Positions 51,867 through 60,953 are shown, numbered from the stretch's first letter. The stretch is 64,000 nucleotides of DNA from CAYYJR01 sp964472305 (GCA_964472305.1 CAYYJR010000001.1:310001-374000); one strand, 5' to 3'. The notes: a model not told the origin generated them from the letters alone. Numbers and translations are program-made.

Positions 51867-51890
51867 CTTCCCACAGTATGATGCAGTCGC

Positions 51891-53381
51891 TTATGATCCC
51901 GGTCCGCGCAGCGCCCAGGCAGTGAGCAACACGTAGACCGTCACGATGCCGTTGTATACCCCGTGCGCCGCCGCCGGAGCGAGCAACCCGCGCGTGCGCC
52001 GGGTGAGATACGCAAAGGTGGCACCCAGCACCGCGATGGGTAAAATGGCCAGCAGTTGCGCGTGTACCAGCCCGAACAGCACGCCGCTGCCGATGGCCGC
52101 CGGCCAGAATGACAGCCGTGCATCAGCGGCGCGAAACAGGATACCGCGAAACAGCGTTTCCTCCAACAGCGGTGCCACCACCGTCGCGGACAGCGCGATG
52201 AAGGCCAGCACCCAGGGATTGCGCACGGTAAACAACTCCGGAATGATCGGGTTGACCCCACGGCTGTCGCCGAAAAGCCGCTGAGCCACCACCGTCGCGA
52301 TGGCAAACAACGGCAGCACCAGGACCAACACCAGCACCCCGTACCAGAATCCCTGGCGTCCGCGATGCCAGCCGAACAGGCTCCATTCGCCCGGTGAACG
52401 TCCCAACAGCATGAGAAACAGCCCGAGTACACCTGCCGCGCTGATGATCTCCGCCAGAATGCTTAACACCACGGTAACGCCAGGCTCGCTGGCGTGCACC
52501 AACGAACGCAACAGTGAACTGATGACGCTCGCAAACAGATAGACCAGGCTGATCAGCACCAGCGCCATGCCGATGCCCCACGGCACCGGGCGGGCATGTG
52601 CGCGCGCTACTTCCGTTACTTCCTGCTCGAGGCGTTTGCCACGCAGCAGGTAGATGAAAAGCGCGGTGAACAACAGACCGAACACGCCCAGCAGCAGGAT
52701 GCCGTTGACCAGCAGCAGGCGCTGGCCGGCCAGCGCACCCGGTTGCAGCGCGGCGAGGACGCCGGTGTGATCGCCGCGCAGCGAGGCGATGCGCGCGCGA
52801 ATCAGCGGCCCGCCGGAGATCGCCGTCACCAACCCCGTCGCCGTGGGAGAGAGCGGCACTGGACGCGGTGGTCGCGCGTAGAGCGGCAGCAACTCGCGAT
52901 AATTGGACGCACGCTGCGCGTCCCGTTGCGCGGCGTGCGCAAGGGCGGTACGGGCGGCAGCGAAATTTGACACCGCGCCATACAAGGCCGCGGCGTTCAT
53001 CGCGGTCAATCCGCGGGTGCGCGCATCGGCGGCCTTGCGGCTGATTGTTTCCCAGCGTTGCGCCGCCTGCGTGGCCGTGGCATCCACCGGCAGCAGCGGT
53101 CGCGTCCAGGCGGGCATCGTGCTGCGTAACGAGCGGTAGAGCAATAGTTCAACCAGGTAGGTGCGCGAGCGCGCATCTATCGACGACTGGGCCAGCGCGG
53201 CCTGTTGCGCCGGTTCGCGTCCGGCATTCCACCAGACCAGTGTCAGCAACCCGAGGAAGAGCAGAATGCCCAGCAACAAAGTGAACGGCGATTCTTGCGC
53301 CACCGGTGTAACCGCTGGGAAAGGCACCGGCTCGGGTGCCGTATCATTCGTGTCCTCCGGTAGCGGCTCGGACCAGGCCAT
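51891..53381 (-). CDS. CPBP family intramembrane metalloprotease
   Basis: 496 residues from the ATG at 53381, whose A overlaps the divIVA stop (TGATG). One helix near residue 45 precedes a ~200-residue soluble stretch (TYLVELLLYRSLRSTMPAW, AAARTALAHAAQRDAQRAS) that looks helical, then about nine helices. The CPBP motifs are LLEETLFRGILF (EExxxR), GVLFGLVHAQ and AAHGVYNG (His). These membrane proteases process prenylated or other peptides. The soluble insert is unusually long. It is translated together with DivIVA. Confidence 0.85.
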   Translation of the reverse strand: MAWSEPLPEDTNDTAPEPVPFPAVTPVAQESPFTLLLGILLFLGLLTLVWWNAGREPAQQAALAQSSIDARSRTYLVELLLYRSLRSTMPAWTRPLLPVDATATQAAQRWETISRKAADARTRGLTAMNAAALYGAVSNFAAARTALAHAAQRDAQRASNYRELLPLYARPPRPVPLSPTATGLVTAISGGPLIRARIASLRGDHTGVLAALQPGALAGQRLLLVNGILLLGVFGLLFTALFIYLLRGKRLEQEVTEVARAHARPVPWGIGMALVLISLVYLFASVISSLLRSLVHASEPGVTVVLSILAEIISAAGVLGLFLMLLGRSPGEWSLFGWHRGRQGFWYGVLVLVLVLPLFAIATVVAQRLFGDSRGVNPIIPELFTVRNPWVLAFIALSATVVAPLLEETLFRGILFRAADARLSFWPAAIGSGVLFGLVHAQLLAILPIAVLGATFAYLTRRTRGLLAPAAAHGVYNGIVTVYVLLTAWALRGPGS

Positions 53382-53827
53382 CACCCGGTTCCTCCCGCGG
53401 TGGATGTCGTCCGCGTCTCCTGTGCATCGAGCAGCGACAAATGGCCTTGCAGGATGGCGCGCAATTCGGACAGCATGCGCAGACGCGTCTGGCGCAACGT
53501 CTCCAACTCGGCGCGTTCCGTCCGCGTGCGTTCCTCCGCCTCGCGCCGAATCAAGTCGGCTTCCTGGTGGGCGCGCTGGCGCAGTTCATCCGCCGTGCGC
53601 TCTGCCAGCAACAGCGCGTTCTTGATCAGGTCTTCCGTCTGCTGGTAATGCTGGAGCTTTTCGCGCAGTTCATCGGTTTTCTCGCGCTGGTGCTGTGCTT
53701 CTTGCAGCGCCTTGAACAGGCTGTCGGCCGTCTGCTGCAGGAATTCGTCCACCTCGCCGCGGGCATAGCCGCGCAGAGTGACCGGGAAATCTTTATTGAC
53801 GATGTCGGTGGGTGTCAGTTCGGCCAT
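53381..53827 (-). CDS. divIVA: DivIVA domain protein
   Basis: 148 residues from the ATG at 53827 (GGAGCAATT upstream). The N-terminal ELTPTDIVNKDFPVTLRGYARGEVDEFL is the DivIVA membrane-binding motif (N-K-x-F, RGY, DEFL). The remainder is one continuous coiled coil (residues ~30-135, EAQHQREKTDELREKLQHY). DivIVA recruits proteins to curved membranes at division sites and poles. It lies between ylmG and the CPBP gene and overlaps the latter. Confidence 0.9.
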   Translation of the reverse strand: MAELTPTDIVNKDFPVTLRGYARGEVDEFLQQTADSLFKALQEAQHQREKTDELREKLQHYQQTEDLIKNALLLAERTADELRQRAHQEADLIRREAEERTRTERAELETLRQTRLRMLSELRAILQGHLSLLDAQETRTTSTAGGTG

Positions 53828-53940
53828 AATTGCTCCACGGTTCATCATACCCCGTCTTCGGCGGATCACGCCGGGGCTGGCCGCGGCTTTGGGCGCGCGC
53901 CGGCACAGCGGGACGGAGATTTTCGTACTCTCCCGGCGGG

Positions 53941-54210
53941 TTATGGCTGGGGGAGCAGGCGCGCCAGGAATAAAAACACAAGGCGCAAGACGACATAGCA
54001 CAGGATGGGCGAGAGGTCGAGGCTGGCGCCGTAGCCCAGCTTGATGGGAGGCACAATCGCACGGAAGGGCGCAAGCAGCGGGTCGCTCACCCGATACAAC
54101 AGGCGGCCCAACGGATGCGAGCGCGCCTGGGGAATCCAGGGGAGGATGATGTTGACCAGAATCAGGCCGATTACCAGCAGGTAGACGATATAGAGCAGCA
54201 GGTAAATCAT
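53941..54210 (-). CDS. YggT/YlmG family membrane protein
   Basis: 89 residues from the ATG at 54210. Two membrane helices (MIYLLLYIVYLLVIGLILVN and LDLSPILCYVVLRLVFLFLA) flank the conserved LLYRVSDPLLAPFRAIVPP. YlmG/YggT proteins take part in cell division or chlorophyll-membrane organisation and are encoded next to sepF and divIVA in many Gram-positive and cyanobacterial genomes, as here. Seven bases separate it from proC. Confidence 0.9.
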   Translation of the reverse strand: MIYLLLYIVYLLVIGLILVNIILPWIPQARSHPLGRLLYRVSDPLLAPFRAIVPPIKLGYGASLDLSPILCYVVLRLVFLFLARLLPQP

Positions 54211-54217
54211 AAACGGG

Positions 54218-55024
54218 TTATTCCCCGGAAAGCTCGTGGGCACGCATGGTGGCGGCTCGCACGGCAGCGATCAGCGCATAACGAAATTTTTCCGATTCCA
54301 GCGCGGCCAGTCCGGCGATGGTGGTGCCACCTGGCGAACTCACCGCATCCTTAACCTGGGCGGGATGCTGGCCGGTCTCCTGCAGTAGTTGCGCGGTACC
54401 GCGCACAGTCTGCATCGCCAGCCGTTCGGCCTGTGCTCGTGGTAATCCCATCTGCACGCCGCCGTCGGCCAGCGCCTCGATGAGCACCGCGATATACGCC
54501 GGGCCGCTGCCGGATAAGCCGGTGACGGCGTTCAACTGTTGCTCGGGCACTTCTTCCACCAGTCCGACGGCGGAGAGTAGCCCATGTAGCGTGCGGCGGA
54601 TTTCCGTGGGTGGCTCACCGGCGAAGCTGAGGCCGGTGGCGCCCGCGCCCACCAGGCACGGGGTGTTCGGCATCGCGCGGGCGAGGATGAGATCGTTGCG
54701 ATGCAGTAACCGGGCGATGCGGTTCAGCGTCACTCCGGCGGCGATGCTGAGCACGGCGCATCCGGCCGGCAGCGCATCGGCGATCTCCGCGCAGAGGGAG
54801 GGAAGGTCGTACGGTTTAACGGCGATGACGACGATGGAAGCCTCGGTTACCGCCGTCCGGTTATCGGGGGCGGCGACGGCACCCAACTCCGCTGCCAGTG
54901 CGTGCGCGCGTTCGGTGACCACGTCAACCAGCGTCAGGTCGACGGCGTCCAGCAGACCGGCACGCAACACCCCGCGCGCCAGTGCCTCGCCCATGCGACC
55001 CGCGCCATGCAGTACCAGCTTCAT
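54218..55024 (-). CDS. proC: Pyrroline-5-carboxylate reductase
   Basis: 268 residues with GGAGGTATAGA before the ATG. KLVLHGAGRMGEALARGVLRAG is the NAD(P)-binding loop. FSVGVGAT-like wording appears as MPNTPCLVGAGATGLSFAG. The C-terminal domain has TGLSGSGPAYIAVLIEALADGGVQMGLPR and the P5C-site SPGGTTIAGLAALE. It makes proline from pyrroline-5-carboxylate. Its place between sepF and ylmG is the conserved, probably non-functional association seen in Firmicutes. Confidence 0.96.
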   Translation of the reverse strand: MKLVLHGAGRMGEALARGVLRAGLLDAVDLTLVDVVTERAHALAAELGAVAAPDNRTAVTEASIVVIAVKPYDLPSLCAEIADALPAGCAVLSIAAGVTLNRIARLLHRNDLILARAMPNTPCLVGAGATGLSFAGEPPTEIRRTLHGLLSAVGLVEEVPEQQLNAVTGLSGSGPAYIAVLIEALADGGVQMGLPRAQAERLAMQTVRGTAQLLQETGQHPAQVKDAVSSPGGTTIAGLAALESEKFRYALIAAVRAATMRAHELSGE

Positions 55025-55159
55025 TCTATACCTCCGCGGCCTAGCCGTCGGCTTGAAAACGTTTGTTTGGTTTAGGGCAAGGATGGGAGCCGACGCGCTA
55101 AGTTGGGAGCGCGTGTCGTCAGGACATTCCGGTGACCCGCCCCAGGTGGGGTCAGGCTG

Positions 55160-55657
55160 TCAGCTCCCTTGCCAGAACAGTTCTTCCTGGCCATCGCGCG
55201 CAGTGGCGCGGCTACCGACGCGGATGGCTGCGCGCGGGGTGGGTTCTTCCACCGGAGGCTCGGAATCGTTCCGCACCGAGATGCCGCGCGGAGCCAGCAG
55301 GTATATGCCGTCAGTGACTTTTTCCGCGGTGGCATCCAGGGCGAAGACGACGCCGTAGATAAACTCGAGGAAATACCGGGCGTCCGCCTCGGGCAGCTTG
55401 GTCAGGTCCAGTGTGACCATGCGCCGATGCTTGAGGTCCATGCCGATGGCCATGCGGTCATCGAGGGTGCGCGGATGGCGAATTTCCATCCCGCCTTCCC
55501 CGCTGCTGCGCAGCACGAGGGGGGAACGTTGACGTTTCTGATTGTGTTCGGTCATGGTGGTGGGCGGTGTTGAATCCATCTCGTCGATATCTTCATCGAC
55601 GACATCCTGGGCATTGAACCAGTCGGCGATTTTTTTCAGCGGATTGGCTGAGGCCAT
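55160..55657 (-). CDS. sepF: Cell division protein SepF
   Basis: 165 residues from the ATG at 55657, behind AAGGAGAGTCGCT. The N-terminal MASANPLKKIADWF resembles the membrane-anchoring amphipathic helix, followed by an acidic linker. The SepF domain spans ~65-145: MEIRHPRTLDDRMAIGMDLKHRRMVTLDLTKLPEADARYFLEFIYGVVFAL, with the Gly-rich end GVSVRND-like as GISVRND. SepF links FtsZ polymers to the membrane. The C-terminal tail to residue 165 is variable. It starts 115 bases after the ylmE-type gene ends. Confidence 0.9.
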   Translation of the reverse strand: MASANPLKKIADWFNAQDVVDEDIDEMDSTPPTTMTEHNQKRQRSPLVLRSSGEGGMEIRHPRTLDDRMAIGMDLKHRRMVTLDLTKLPEADARYFLEFIYGVVFALDATAEKVTDGIYLLAPRGISVRNDSEPPVEEPTPRAAIRVGSRATARDGQEELFWQGS

Positions 55658-55772
55658 AGCGACTCTCCTTACAACGATTAAGCCGGTAATGATGCGATGA
55701 CAACCGCTGGAAAGCGGTGGTGCGATAACTAGAGATCCGCAACGTAAAGCAACTGTCGAAGTGGCCGGTATT

Positions 55773-56522
55773 TCACCGGCCGGCGGGCGGACGCTGGCCG
55801 AACAGGCGGCTCCCGACCCGCACCATCGTGGCTCCTTCTTCGATGGCAATAGCAAAATCGTGACTCATTCCCATGGACAATTCGTCCAGGGAAATCCCCG
55901 GCGGCTGCACGCGCCGCAGACGGTCGCGCAACATGCGCAGAGCGATAAAATCCTCACGGGCAGCCTCGACATCAGGATCAAATCGCCCGATTGCCATAAG
56001 GCCGTTGACCTGAATATGCGATAAATTCGCCAGCCGAATCAATTCTCCTTCAACTTGTGTGGAAAAAAATCCGGATTTTGTGGGTTCATTGCTGATATTA
56101 ATTTGCAACAAGATCGGCACCGTGCGCCCGCACTGCTCAGCGAGGGTGTCGATGCGCTCAGCTAGCAGTACGGAATCCACCGTGTGCAGGATATCGAACC
56201 AGTGCACAGCCAGCCGCACTTTATTGCGTTGCAAATGGCCGATAAAATGGCGAACCGGCACTGCGTCGCCGTCCGCCGGCGGCCATCCCAGTGCGGTGAA
56301 TTTTTCGTCCGCTTCCTGCAGGTAATTTTCGCCGATCTCCGTCACCCCGGCCGCGATCGCGGCGGACAGCAAGGCGGCGGGGTGGGTTTTCGTGACGGCG
56401 ATGAGGCGAACCGCGTCGGGCGCGCGGCCGGAACGCTGTGCCGCCGCCGCCATCTCGCCGCGTATATCTGCCACTCGTTGACGCAATTCGGTGATCAAGG
56501 CATCACTGGTGCATTCGGACAT
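55773..56522 (-). CDS. YggS/YlmE family PLP-binding protein
   Basis: 249 residues from the ATG at 56522. The PLP lysine lies in AVTKTHP (LIAVTKTHPAALL). GENYLQEADEK, HFIGHLQRNKVRLAV and SMGMSHDFAIAIEEGATMVRVGSRLFG are the family signatures. It is a monomeric PLP-binding protein involved in vitamin B6 homeostasis. It heads the sepF cluster. The start lacks a ribosome site; a TTCTCA-17-TATGCT promoter ends 6 nt upstream, so the mRNA may be leaderless. Confidence 0.93.
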   Translation of the reverse strand: MSECTSDALITELRQRVADIRGEMAAAAQRSGRAPDAVRLIAVTKTHPAALLSAAIAAGVTEIGENYLQEADEKFTALGWPPADGDAVPVRHFIGHLQRNKVRLAVHWFDILHTVDSVLLAERIDTLAEQCGRTVPILLQINISNEPTKSGFFSTQVEGELIRLANLSHIQVNGLMAIGRFDPDVEAAREDFIALRMLRDRLRRVQPPGISLDELSMGMSHDFAIAIEEGATMVRVGSRLFGQRPPAGR

Positions 56523-56528
56523 AACGAT

Positions 56529-56557
56529 AGCATACCGGCTTTTTGCCGGGTTGAGAA
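56529..56557 (-). promoter_or_regulatory. Candidate promoter of the ylmE-sepF cluster, leaderless geometry
   Basis: On the minus strand TTCTCA (56557-56552), a 17-nt spacer and TATGCT (56534-56529). The ATG follows after 6 nt. Confidence 0.45.
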
Positions 56558-56626
56558 GATGTCGGCGCTTGCGGGAGAAGGCATTCACCTACACCGGCGA
56601 TTGCTGTTTTCGTTCTATTCCACAAC

Positions 56627-56635
56627 TTATCCACA
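56627..56635 (+). other. Consensus DnaA box
   Basis: TTATCCACA, the exact DnaA-box consensus, lies in the intergenic region between the ylmE-type gene and a small hypothetical gene. It is alone here, so this is not an origin; it may be coincidental or regulatory. Confidence 0.35.
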
Positions 56636-56710
56636 ATTTGCACTGCAGGTCTGGTATTATTTTTTGAAATGGCGCATACTAAAGAGAGATGATATTGTTG
56701 AGGAGACTCG

Positions 56711-56968
56711 ATGACTACCACTGTGAAGACCGTAACCCGGCATGCGTTCCTCACGCCGGGGCATAACTCCTGGACGATCTGGACCTGGGAAGGTTCGCAG
56801 GTGATCACCAACCCCGGCACGTCACATCGCGTGCTGGAGAGCCTGACGTTCGCTATTGACACCATGGTCAACGATGGGTGGCATATTGAACAGCTCTACG
56901 CGGAGCAAGGTACGCCCACGCTGGTATACCTGACCCGTCAGATGCCCGTCGAGGAACCCGCCGAATAG
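56711..56968 (+). CDS. Small hypothetical protein
   Basis: 85 residues; GAGGAGACTCG precedes the ATG. I do not recognise the family. It starts TTTVKTVTRHAFLTPGHNSWTIWTWEG and includes HRVLESLTFAIDTMVNDGWHIEQLYAEQ, reading as an alpha/beta domain of about 80 residues with many Trp and His. There is no signal peptide or membrane helix. Translation looks real from the ribosome site and codon use. It is divergent from the ylmE-type gene. Confidence 0.7.
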   Translation: MTTTVKTVTRHAFLTPGHNSWTIWTWEGSQVITNPGTSHRVLESLTFAIDTMVNDGWHIEQLYAEQGTPTLVYLTRQMPVEEPAE

Positions 56969-57042
56969 CCTGGCGCGGTGGAAAACGCCGCGTGCGCCCG
57001 CCCGATGAGCGAGCGCACGCCAGTCGTGGCTACGCGTTCATG

Positions 57043-58155
57043 TCAGCGGATTTCAATCCGCGTGGCGAAAAAGCTGCCGTTGAACTCGGAATACGCAATA
57101 CTCAGCCGGTCACCCGCACGCAGCCGCGATACCGAGACACGATTCCCGTCGCGTCCAATGGCCATCAGGCCTTTTGACGCATATACTGTCATGTTGCGCC
57201 CCTGTTCCGTGCGAACCGCGATTTTCATCAAGAACAGACCGCTGGTAATGTCGTTCAGCCGTCCCTCTAGCGTGGTGTCACAGTCGCTGTGCCGGTTGCT
57301 CCCATCATCCGGATCGGCCCAATAGGGATGCTCGTCCTTGGGATATGCCTGGTCAGCGCGCAGGCGCACGATGCGATACACGTTGAGATACACGCCGGTA
57401 TTGTGTCGAGCGTAGTAGACGATGCGGTCGCCGCGCCGCAAGGCATCAATATCTGACTGGCGTCCATCGACCAGCACCTGGGCCCCGGCTGCAAGCGTCA
57501 GTGCACGAGGGGTGAGCTTGCCGTTGACGTCGACTCGATTGCGCCGTTCATCCACAGTGCGAATCTCTCCATACCCGCGATACCCGTAATCGACGGGTGG
57601 CTGATACGTCTCGTCATCCCAGTCGTGGGCATGCCCCACCACGCGGATGCGCGTGGCCACCAGGCTGCCGGACACATGCAGGTACCCCTCGATAATGGTC
57701 AGATCACCGGGACGCAGGCGCGCGGCGATGAACGCGCCTGGCTGATAGTTTCGGTCAAGGCGTTCCCGCGAGCTTTGCGCGGCGTTTACCAGTTGGAACA
57801 CCACCTGCGTGCGGTCAGTCACTGTCACCTGTCGGCGGGTATCCGCCTGATTGACCACGATCAGGCGATTGCCTGAAACCTCGGTAATCATCTGCAGCAG
57901 ATCACAGAGCCGTGCGCCGGTTTCCCGGTCGGTTTGCTCATAGCCGCGCAGTTGCTGCCCATACCACGCCTGAAAGATACGCGTGTCGTCCTGCGTGTCC
58001 CCGGTGCTGGGACTGACGCACACGACGGACTGGTCATCCCCCTGTTTATTCCAGTCTTTTCGATGGTCGTTGTCGCGAGCCGTGCGTCCCGGCATCGCGA
58101 AGGCCAGGGCCAGCAGTGTCGTGAGTGCGCCGGCCAATGCTGTAGTGTAACGCAT
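57043..58155 (-). CDS. Secreted protein with repeated OB-like (DUF5666-type) domains
   Basis: 370 residues from the ATG at 58155 (AAAGGGGACACGTT upstream). The signal peptide is RYTTALAGALTTLLALAFAMPGRTA. The mature part repeats the pattern V(D/V)G(K)...G...V...R..D, for example GAFIAARLRPGDLTIIEGYLHVSGSLVATRIRV, TLAAGAQVLVDGRQSDIDALRRGDRI and MAIGRDGNRVSVSRLRAGDRL. These OB-like domains in DUF5666-type proteins have no known role and are probably cell-surface or periplasmic. It lies upstream of xerD on the complementary layout with 130 bases between. Confidence 0.65.
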   Translation of the reverse strand: MRYTTALAGALTTLLALAFAMPGRTARDNDHRKDWNKQGDDQSVVCVSPSTGDTQDDTRIFQAWYGQQLRGYEQTDRETGARLCDLLQMITEVSGNRLIVVNQADTRRQVTVTDRTQVVFQLVNAAQSSRERLDRNYQPGAFIAARLRPGDLTIIEGYLHVSGSLVATRIRVVGHAHDWDDETYQPPVDYGYRGYGEIRTVDERRNRVDVNGKLTPRALTLAAGAQVLVDGRQSDIDALRRGDRIVYYARHNTGVYLNVYRIVRLRADQAYPKDEHPYWADPDDGSNRHSDCDTTLEGRLNDITSGLFLMKIAVRTEQGRNMTVYASKGLMAIGRDGNRVSVSRLRAGDRLSIAYSEFNGSFFATRIEIR

Positions 58156-58285
58156 AACGTGTCCCCTTTCCCTGGCGGGTGGTTGGGGCGCCACTCTACA
58201 GGGTCATGATTGTGGGCAGTGTCCGCAGTTTCCTGCCCGTACCCGATGATACGCACCGGGTGGTAGGGAGTTGCAGGGTGCGGCG

Positions 58286-59176
58286 TCAATCGTGGGGAGC
58301 GCCGCGGCGGGCGCGGGGGTGGGCGCCGACGTAGACTTCGCGCAGAAAATCGGTGCTGACGTGCGTGTAGATTTGCGTGGTGGTGATACTGCTGTGCCCG
58401 AGCATCTCCTGAATCGCGCGCAAGTCGGCGCCGCGCTCCAGCAAATGGGTGGCAAAGGAGTGACGCAGCGTATGCGGTGAGATGTCCTTCAGAATGCCGG
58501 CGCGCGTCGCCAGTCGCTTGATGGCGTTCCAGCAACTCATGCGGGTGAGCGCGCGGCGTTGCTGGCCGGGAAACAGGAACGGCTGTTCGTCGTTGCGCGC
58601 ATCGAGGTAGCGCGTCAGCCAACCGACGGCCACCGTGCCCAGCGGCACGATGCGCTCCTTGCCGCCTTTGCCCACACAACGCACAAAGCCCAGTTTCAGG
58701 TTCACGTCGCCGCGCGTCAGATGCACCAGCTCACTGACGCGCAGTCCGGCGGCATACAGCACCTCCAGCATCGCCCGCTCGCGCATGCCGCGCAGCGTGT
58801 TCACGTCGGGTGCGGCCAGCAGGCGCTCCACCTCGTCCAGCGTCAGCGTGGCGGGCAGTTTTTTAACCAGGCGAGGTGCCTGCACGTTGGCGGTGGGATC
58901 GATGGCCAGCAGGCGCTCGGCTACTAAATAACGATAGAATTGCCGCAGCGCCGTCAGTTTGCGACAGATGGATGCGGTGGCGGCCTGTCGCCGGTGCAGG
59001 TGTGCCAGGTAGCGGATGATGTCGCTTTCCGTCACCGCCGCGGCTTCGGTGCGGTCGCTGTCGCGCAGAAATGCCAGGTGGTCCGCCAGGTCGCGTCGAT
59101 ACGCCGCCAGGCTGTTCGCCGCCAACCCGCGCTCCAGCGTCAGAAAATCCAGAAACTGTTCGACGAACTCGTGCAT
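58286..59176 (-). CDS. xerD: Tyrosine recombinase XerD-like
   Basis: 296 residues from the ATG at 59176. The N-terminal core-binding domain starts EQFLDFLTLERGLAANSLAAYRRDL. The catalytic residues are visible: Arg in AAGLRVSEL, Lys in GKGGKERIVPL, His-x-x-Arg in SPHTLRHSFATHLL, His in MLGHSSI and the nucleophile Tyr in TTTQIYTH. It resolves chromosome dimers at dif with a partner Xer. No dif-like site is recognised nearby. It begins 8 nt after the membrane propeller gene stops. Confidence 0.93.
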   Translation of the reverse strand: MHEFVEQFLDFLTLERGLAANSLAAYRRDLADHLAFLRDSDRTEAAAVTESDIIRYLAHLHRRQAATASICRKLTALRQFYRYLVAERLLAIDPTANVQAPRLVKKLPATLTLDEVERLLAAPDVNTLRGMRERAMLEVLYAAGLRVSELVHLTRGDVNLKLGFVRCVGKGGKERIVPLGTVAVGWLTRYLDARNDEQPFLFPGQQRRALTRMSCWNAIKRLATRAGILKDISPHTLRHSFATHLLERGADLRAIQEMLGHSSITTTQIYTHVSTDFLREVYVGAHPRARRGAPHD

Positions 59177-59184
59177 AATCGTAA

Positions 59185-60444
59185 TTACCGTCGAAATACC
59201 AGGCACCGCGCGCGTTCGTTGATGGACAGCGTAAAGACGATCGTGCGGCCATCGGGTGCGGGGTACCACCAACTGCCGTCCACCGAGTGCGCTTCCGGCC
59301 ACCAGGCTTTGTGGTTGATGTGCAGCATCGCGCGCAGCGTGCCGGGACGTTCGTAAAGTGCCAGGTATTCACGCGCGAGAGGCGTGCTCAACGGGCCAAG
59401 AAGCGAGAGCCGTTGGACCAGGTCCGCCAGCGAATCCGGCAGTTTGACGCTCGCCCACGCCAGCGCAAATCGTCCGTCGCTGGTGGCATCGCCACCGAGG
59501 TTGATATCGGGAACGCGAAAGGACCAGGTGTCGCCGGTGACCGGCGAATAGACGCGTGACAGGTGAGCGGTACTTTGCAGTGTATACATCCCGCCCGGCG
59601 CCATCGTCTGCTGGCGCCACTCGGAGCTGAAAGCGATCCGGCCAGCCGAGGTGTAGCGTGCGCCGTTATCGGTCAGCACAACACCGTTGTTGTACACTCC
59701 GTAATTGGCCACATACCCTGAGATCAACGACTGCGTGGTCACCGTATCGGAAGCGTGATAGCGATTGGTTAATCGTATGGCACCGTCGCGAATGGTGACG
59801 GTCGCGTAGGTGAAGCCCCCGGTGGCATCCCGGGCGACCAGTGTTATTCCATCGCTGGAGAGCACGCCGTAGGGGAGAAAGGCACCTCGCGCGATCACGC
59901 GTGCATCCCGCACCGCGAAGGCCGGGGTGCGCTCGTGCCAGGGCAGCCAGGCGAATATCGTGCCGTTGTCCAGCGCGTGCACCCGCGTTCGCTGCGACGG
60001 GAAGTGAGCGGTAGGCAAGATGATGTCGTCGCGCGGTACCCCGTCATGCCAGCTTTGCACCCGCAACTGCTGGTGCGTGATGCTCGTTGCGGCGAAAAAA
60101 TGCCCATTCGGCGAGAGCGAGAAGGCGGTGCCGTCGGTGGGAGAGCCGCCTTGCGGGAAGACTGATGTCGCGGCGGTCACCTGCCAGCGTCGGACCCCCG
60201 TCCAATCGTAGAAATTATAGGTCAGCGCGCCGCTGCGCACCATGAAGCCGGTAGTGGATGCCAGCAGCAGAATATCGTGGGTGGCGAAATAGCGGTCCAG
60301 CCGGAAGGAAGGCACGCGCGTGCACCACCACCAGCCCGCCAACAGCGCCGCCGCCAGCACGACGCCCCACCACAGCAAGTGCCTGCGCCGAAACCACCGC
60401 CGCGACGTTGCCTCAATCGCCCGCAAGTTGCGCCACCCGTGCAT
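59185..60444 (-). CDS. Membrane-anchored beta-propeller-like protein, function unknown
   Basis: 419 residues. One N-terminal membrane helix (LLWWGVVLAAALLAGWWW) after a basic stretch anchors a long periplasmic domain. Propeller-like strands recur: FSLSPNGHFFAATSI, GVLSSDGITLVARDA, APGGMYTLQSTAHLSRVYSPVTG, YPAPDGRTIVFTLSI. The start overlaps the yggU gene by 32 bases. I do not recognise a specific family. Confidence 0.65.
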   Translation of the reverse strand: MHGWRNLRAIEATSRRWFRRRHLLWWGVVLAAALLAGWWWCTRVPSFRLDRYFATHDILLLASTTGFMVRSGALTYNFYDWTGVRRWQVTAATSVFPQGGSPTDGTAFSLSPNGHFFAATSITHQQLRVQSWHDGVPRDDIILPTAHFPSQRTRVHALDNGTIFAWLPWHERTPAFAVRDARVIARGAFLPYGVLSSDGITLVARDATGGFTYATVTIRDGAIRLTNRYHASDTVTTQSLISGYVANYGVYNNGVVLTDNGARYTSAGRIAFSSEWRQQTMAPGGMYTLQSTAHLSRVYSPVTGDTWSFRVPDINLGGDATSDGRFALAWASVKLPDSLADLVQRLSLLGPLSTPLAREYLALYERPGTLRAMLHINHKAWWPEAHSVDGSWWYPAPDGRTIVFTLSINERARCLVFRR

Positions 60445-60688
60445 CCAGTTCCTCCTGCGAAAGACCGTTCACCGCCACGCGTTTCACCCGTCCACCGGCA
60501 CCCGCGGTTATCGCCAGGCGTGATTGGGGCACGCCCAGCGCGCGCGCGAGCGTCTGCAGCACTGCCGTGTTCGCCGCACCCTCGACCGGCGGCGCCGTCA
60601 CCCGCACCAACACGCCCTCCGGGGTGCACGCCACTTCGTTGCGGGGCGCCCGTGGTTTTACCGTGACATGGAGGACGCTGTCCGTCAT
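60413..60688 (-). CDS. yggU: DUF167/YggU family protein
   Basis: 91 residues from the ATG at 60688. VTVKPRAPRNEVACTPEG, VRVTAPPVEGAANTAVLQTLARALGVPQSRLAITAG and GRVKRVAV are the DUF167 pattern. Small conserved protein of unknown function, often next to ylmG-type genes. No ribosome site is seen; a TGGACC-17-TATACT promoter ends 6 nt before the ATG, so a leaderless mRNA is likely. Confidence 0.88.
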   Translation of the reverse strand: MTDSVLHVTVKPRAPRNEVACTPEGVLVRVTAPPVEGAANTAVLQTLARALGVPQSRLAITAGAGGRVKRVAVNGLSQEELDARVAQLAGD

Positions 60689-60694
60689 GAGCAA

Positions 60695-60723
60695 AGTATA
60701 CTCGTCCCACCGGGCATGGTCCA
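60695..60723 (-). promoter_or_regulatory. Promoter of a leaderless gene
   Basis: On the minus strand TGGACC (60723-60718), a 17-nt spacer and TATACT (60700-60695); the yggU ATG follows after 6 nt. Confidence 0.6.
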
Positions 60724-60953
60724 GTCTTGGTGCTGACGGGCTGGTTGCCGCCGCACATCTGGTCACGCTCTCGCATTTTTCACTCCCTTTCATTTTTCAG
60801 GGGTGGAAGGCTTTTTGCCTGACGTGGCGAATATCGGGACTACAAGTGCATTTTGGCGAGACGAACGATCGAAACGGAATCGCATGTTGCGACCGGATGT
60901 GCGGCGGCAGTCGCGTAGGAGAGAATCCGGCGCACGGAAAGACGGCAAGGGGC

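Noticed and set aside
56627..56635. DnaA box as an origin of replication
   Set aside because: Only one consensus box is present, with no dnaA/dnaN genes or AT-rich unwinding region.
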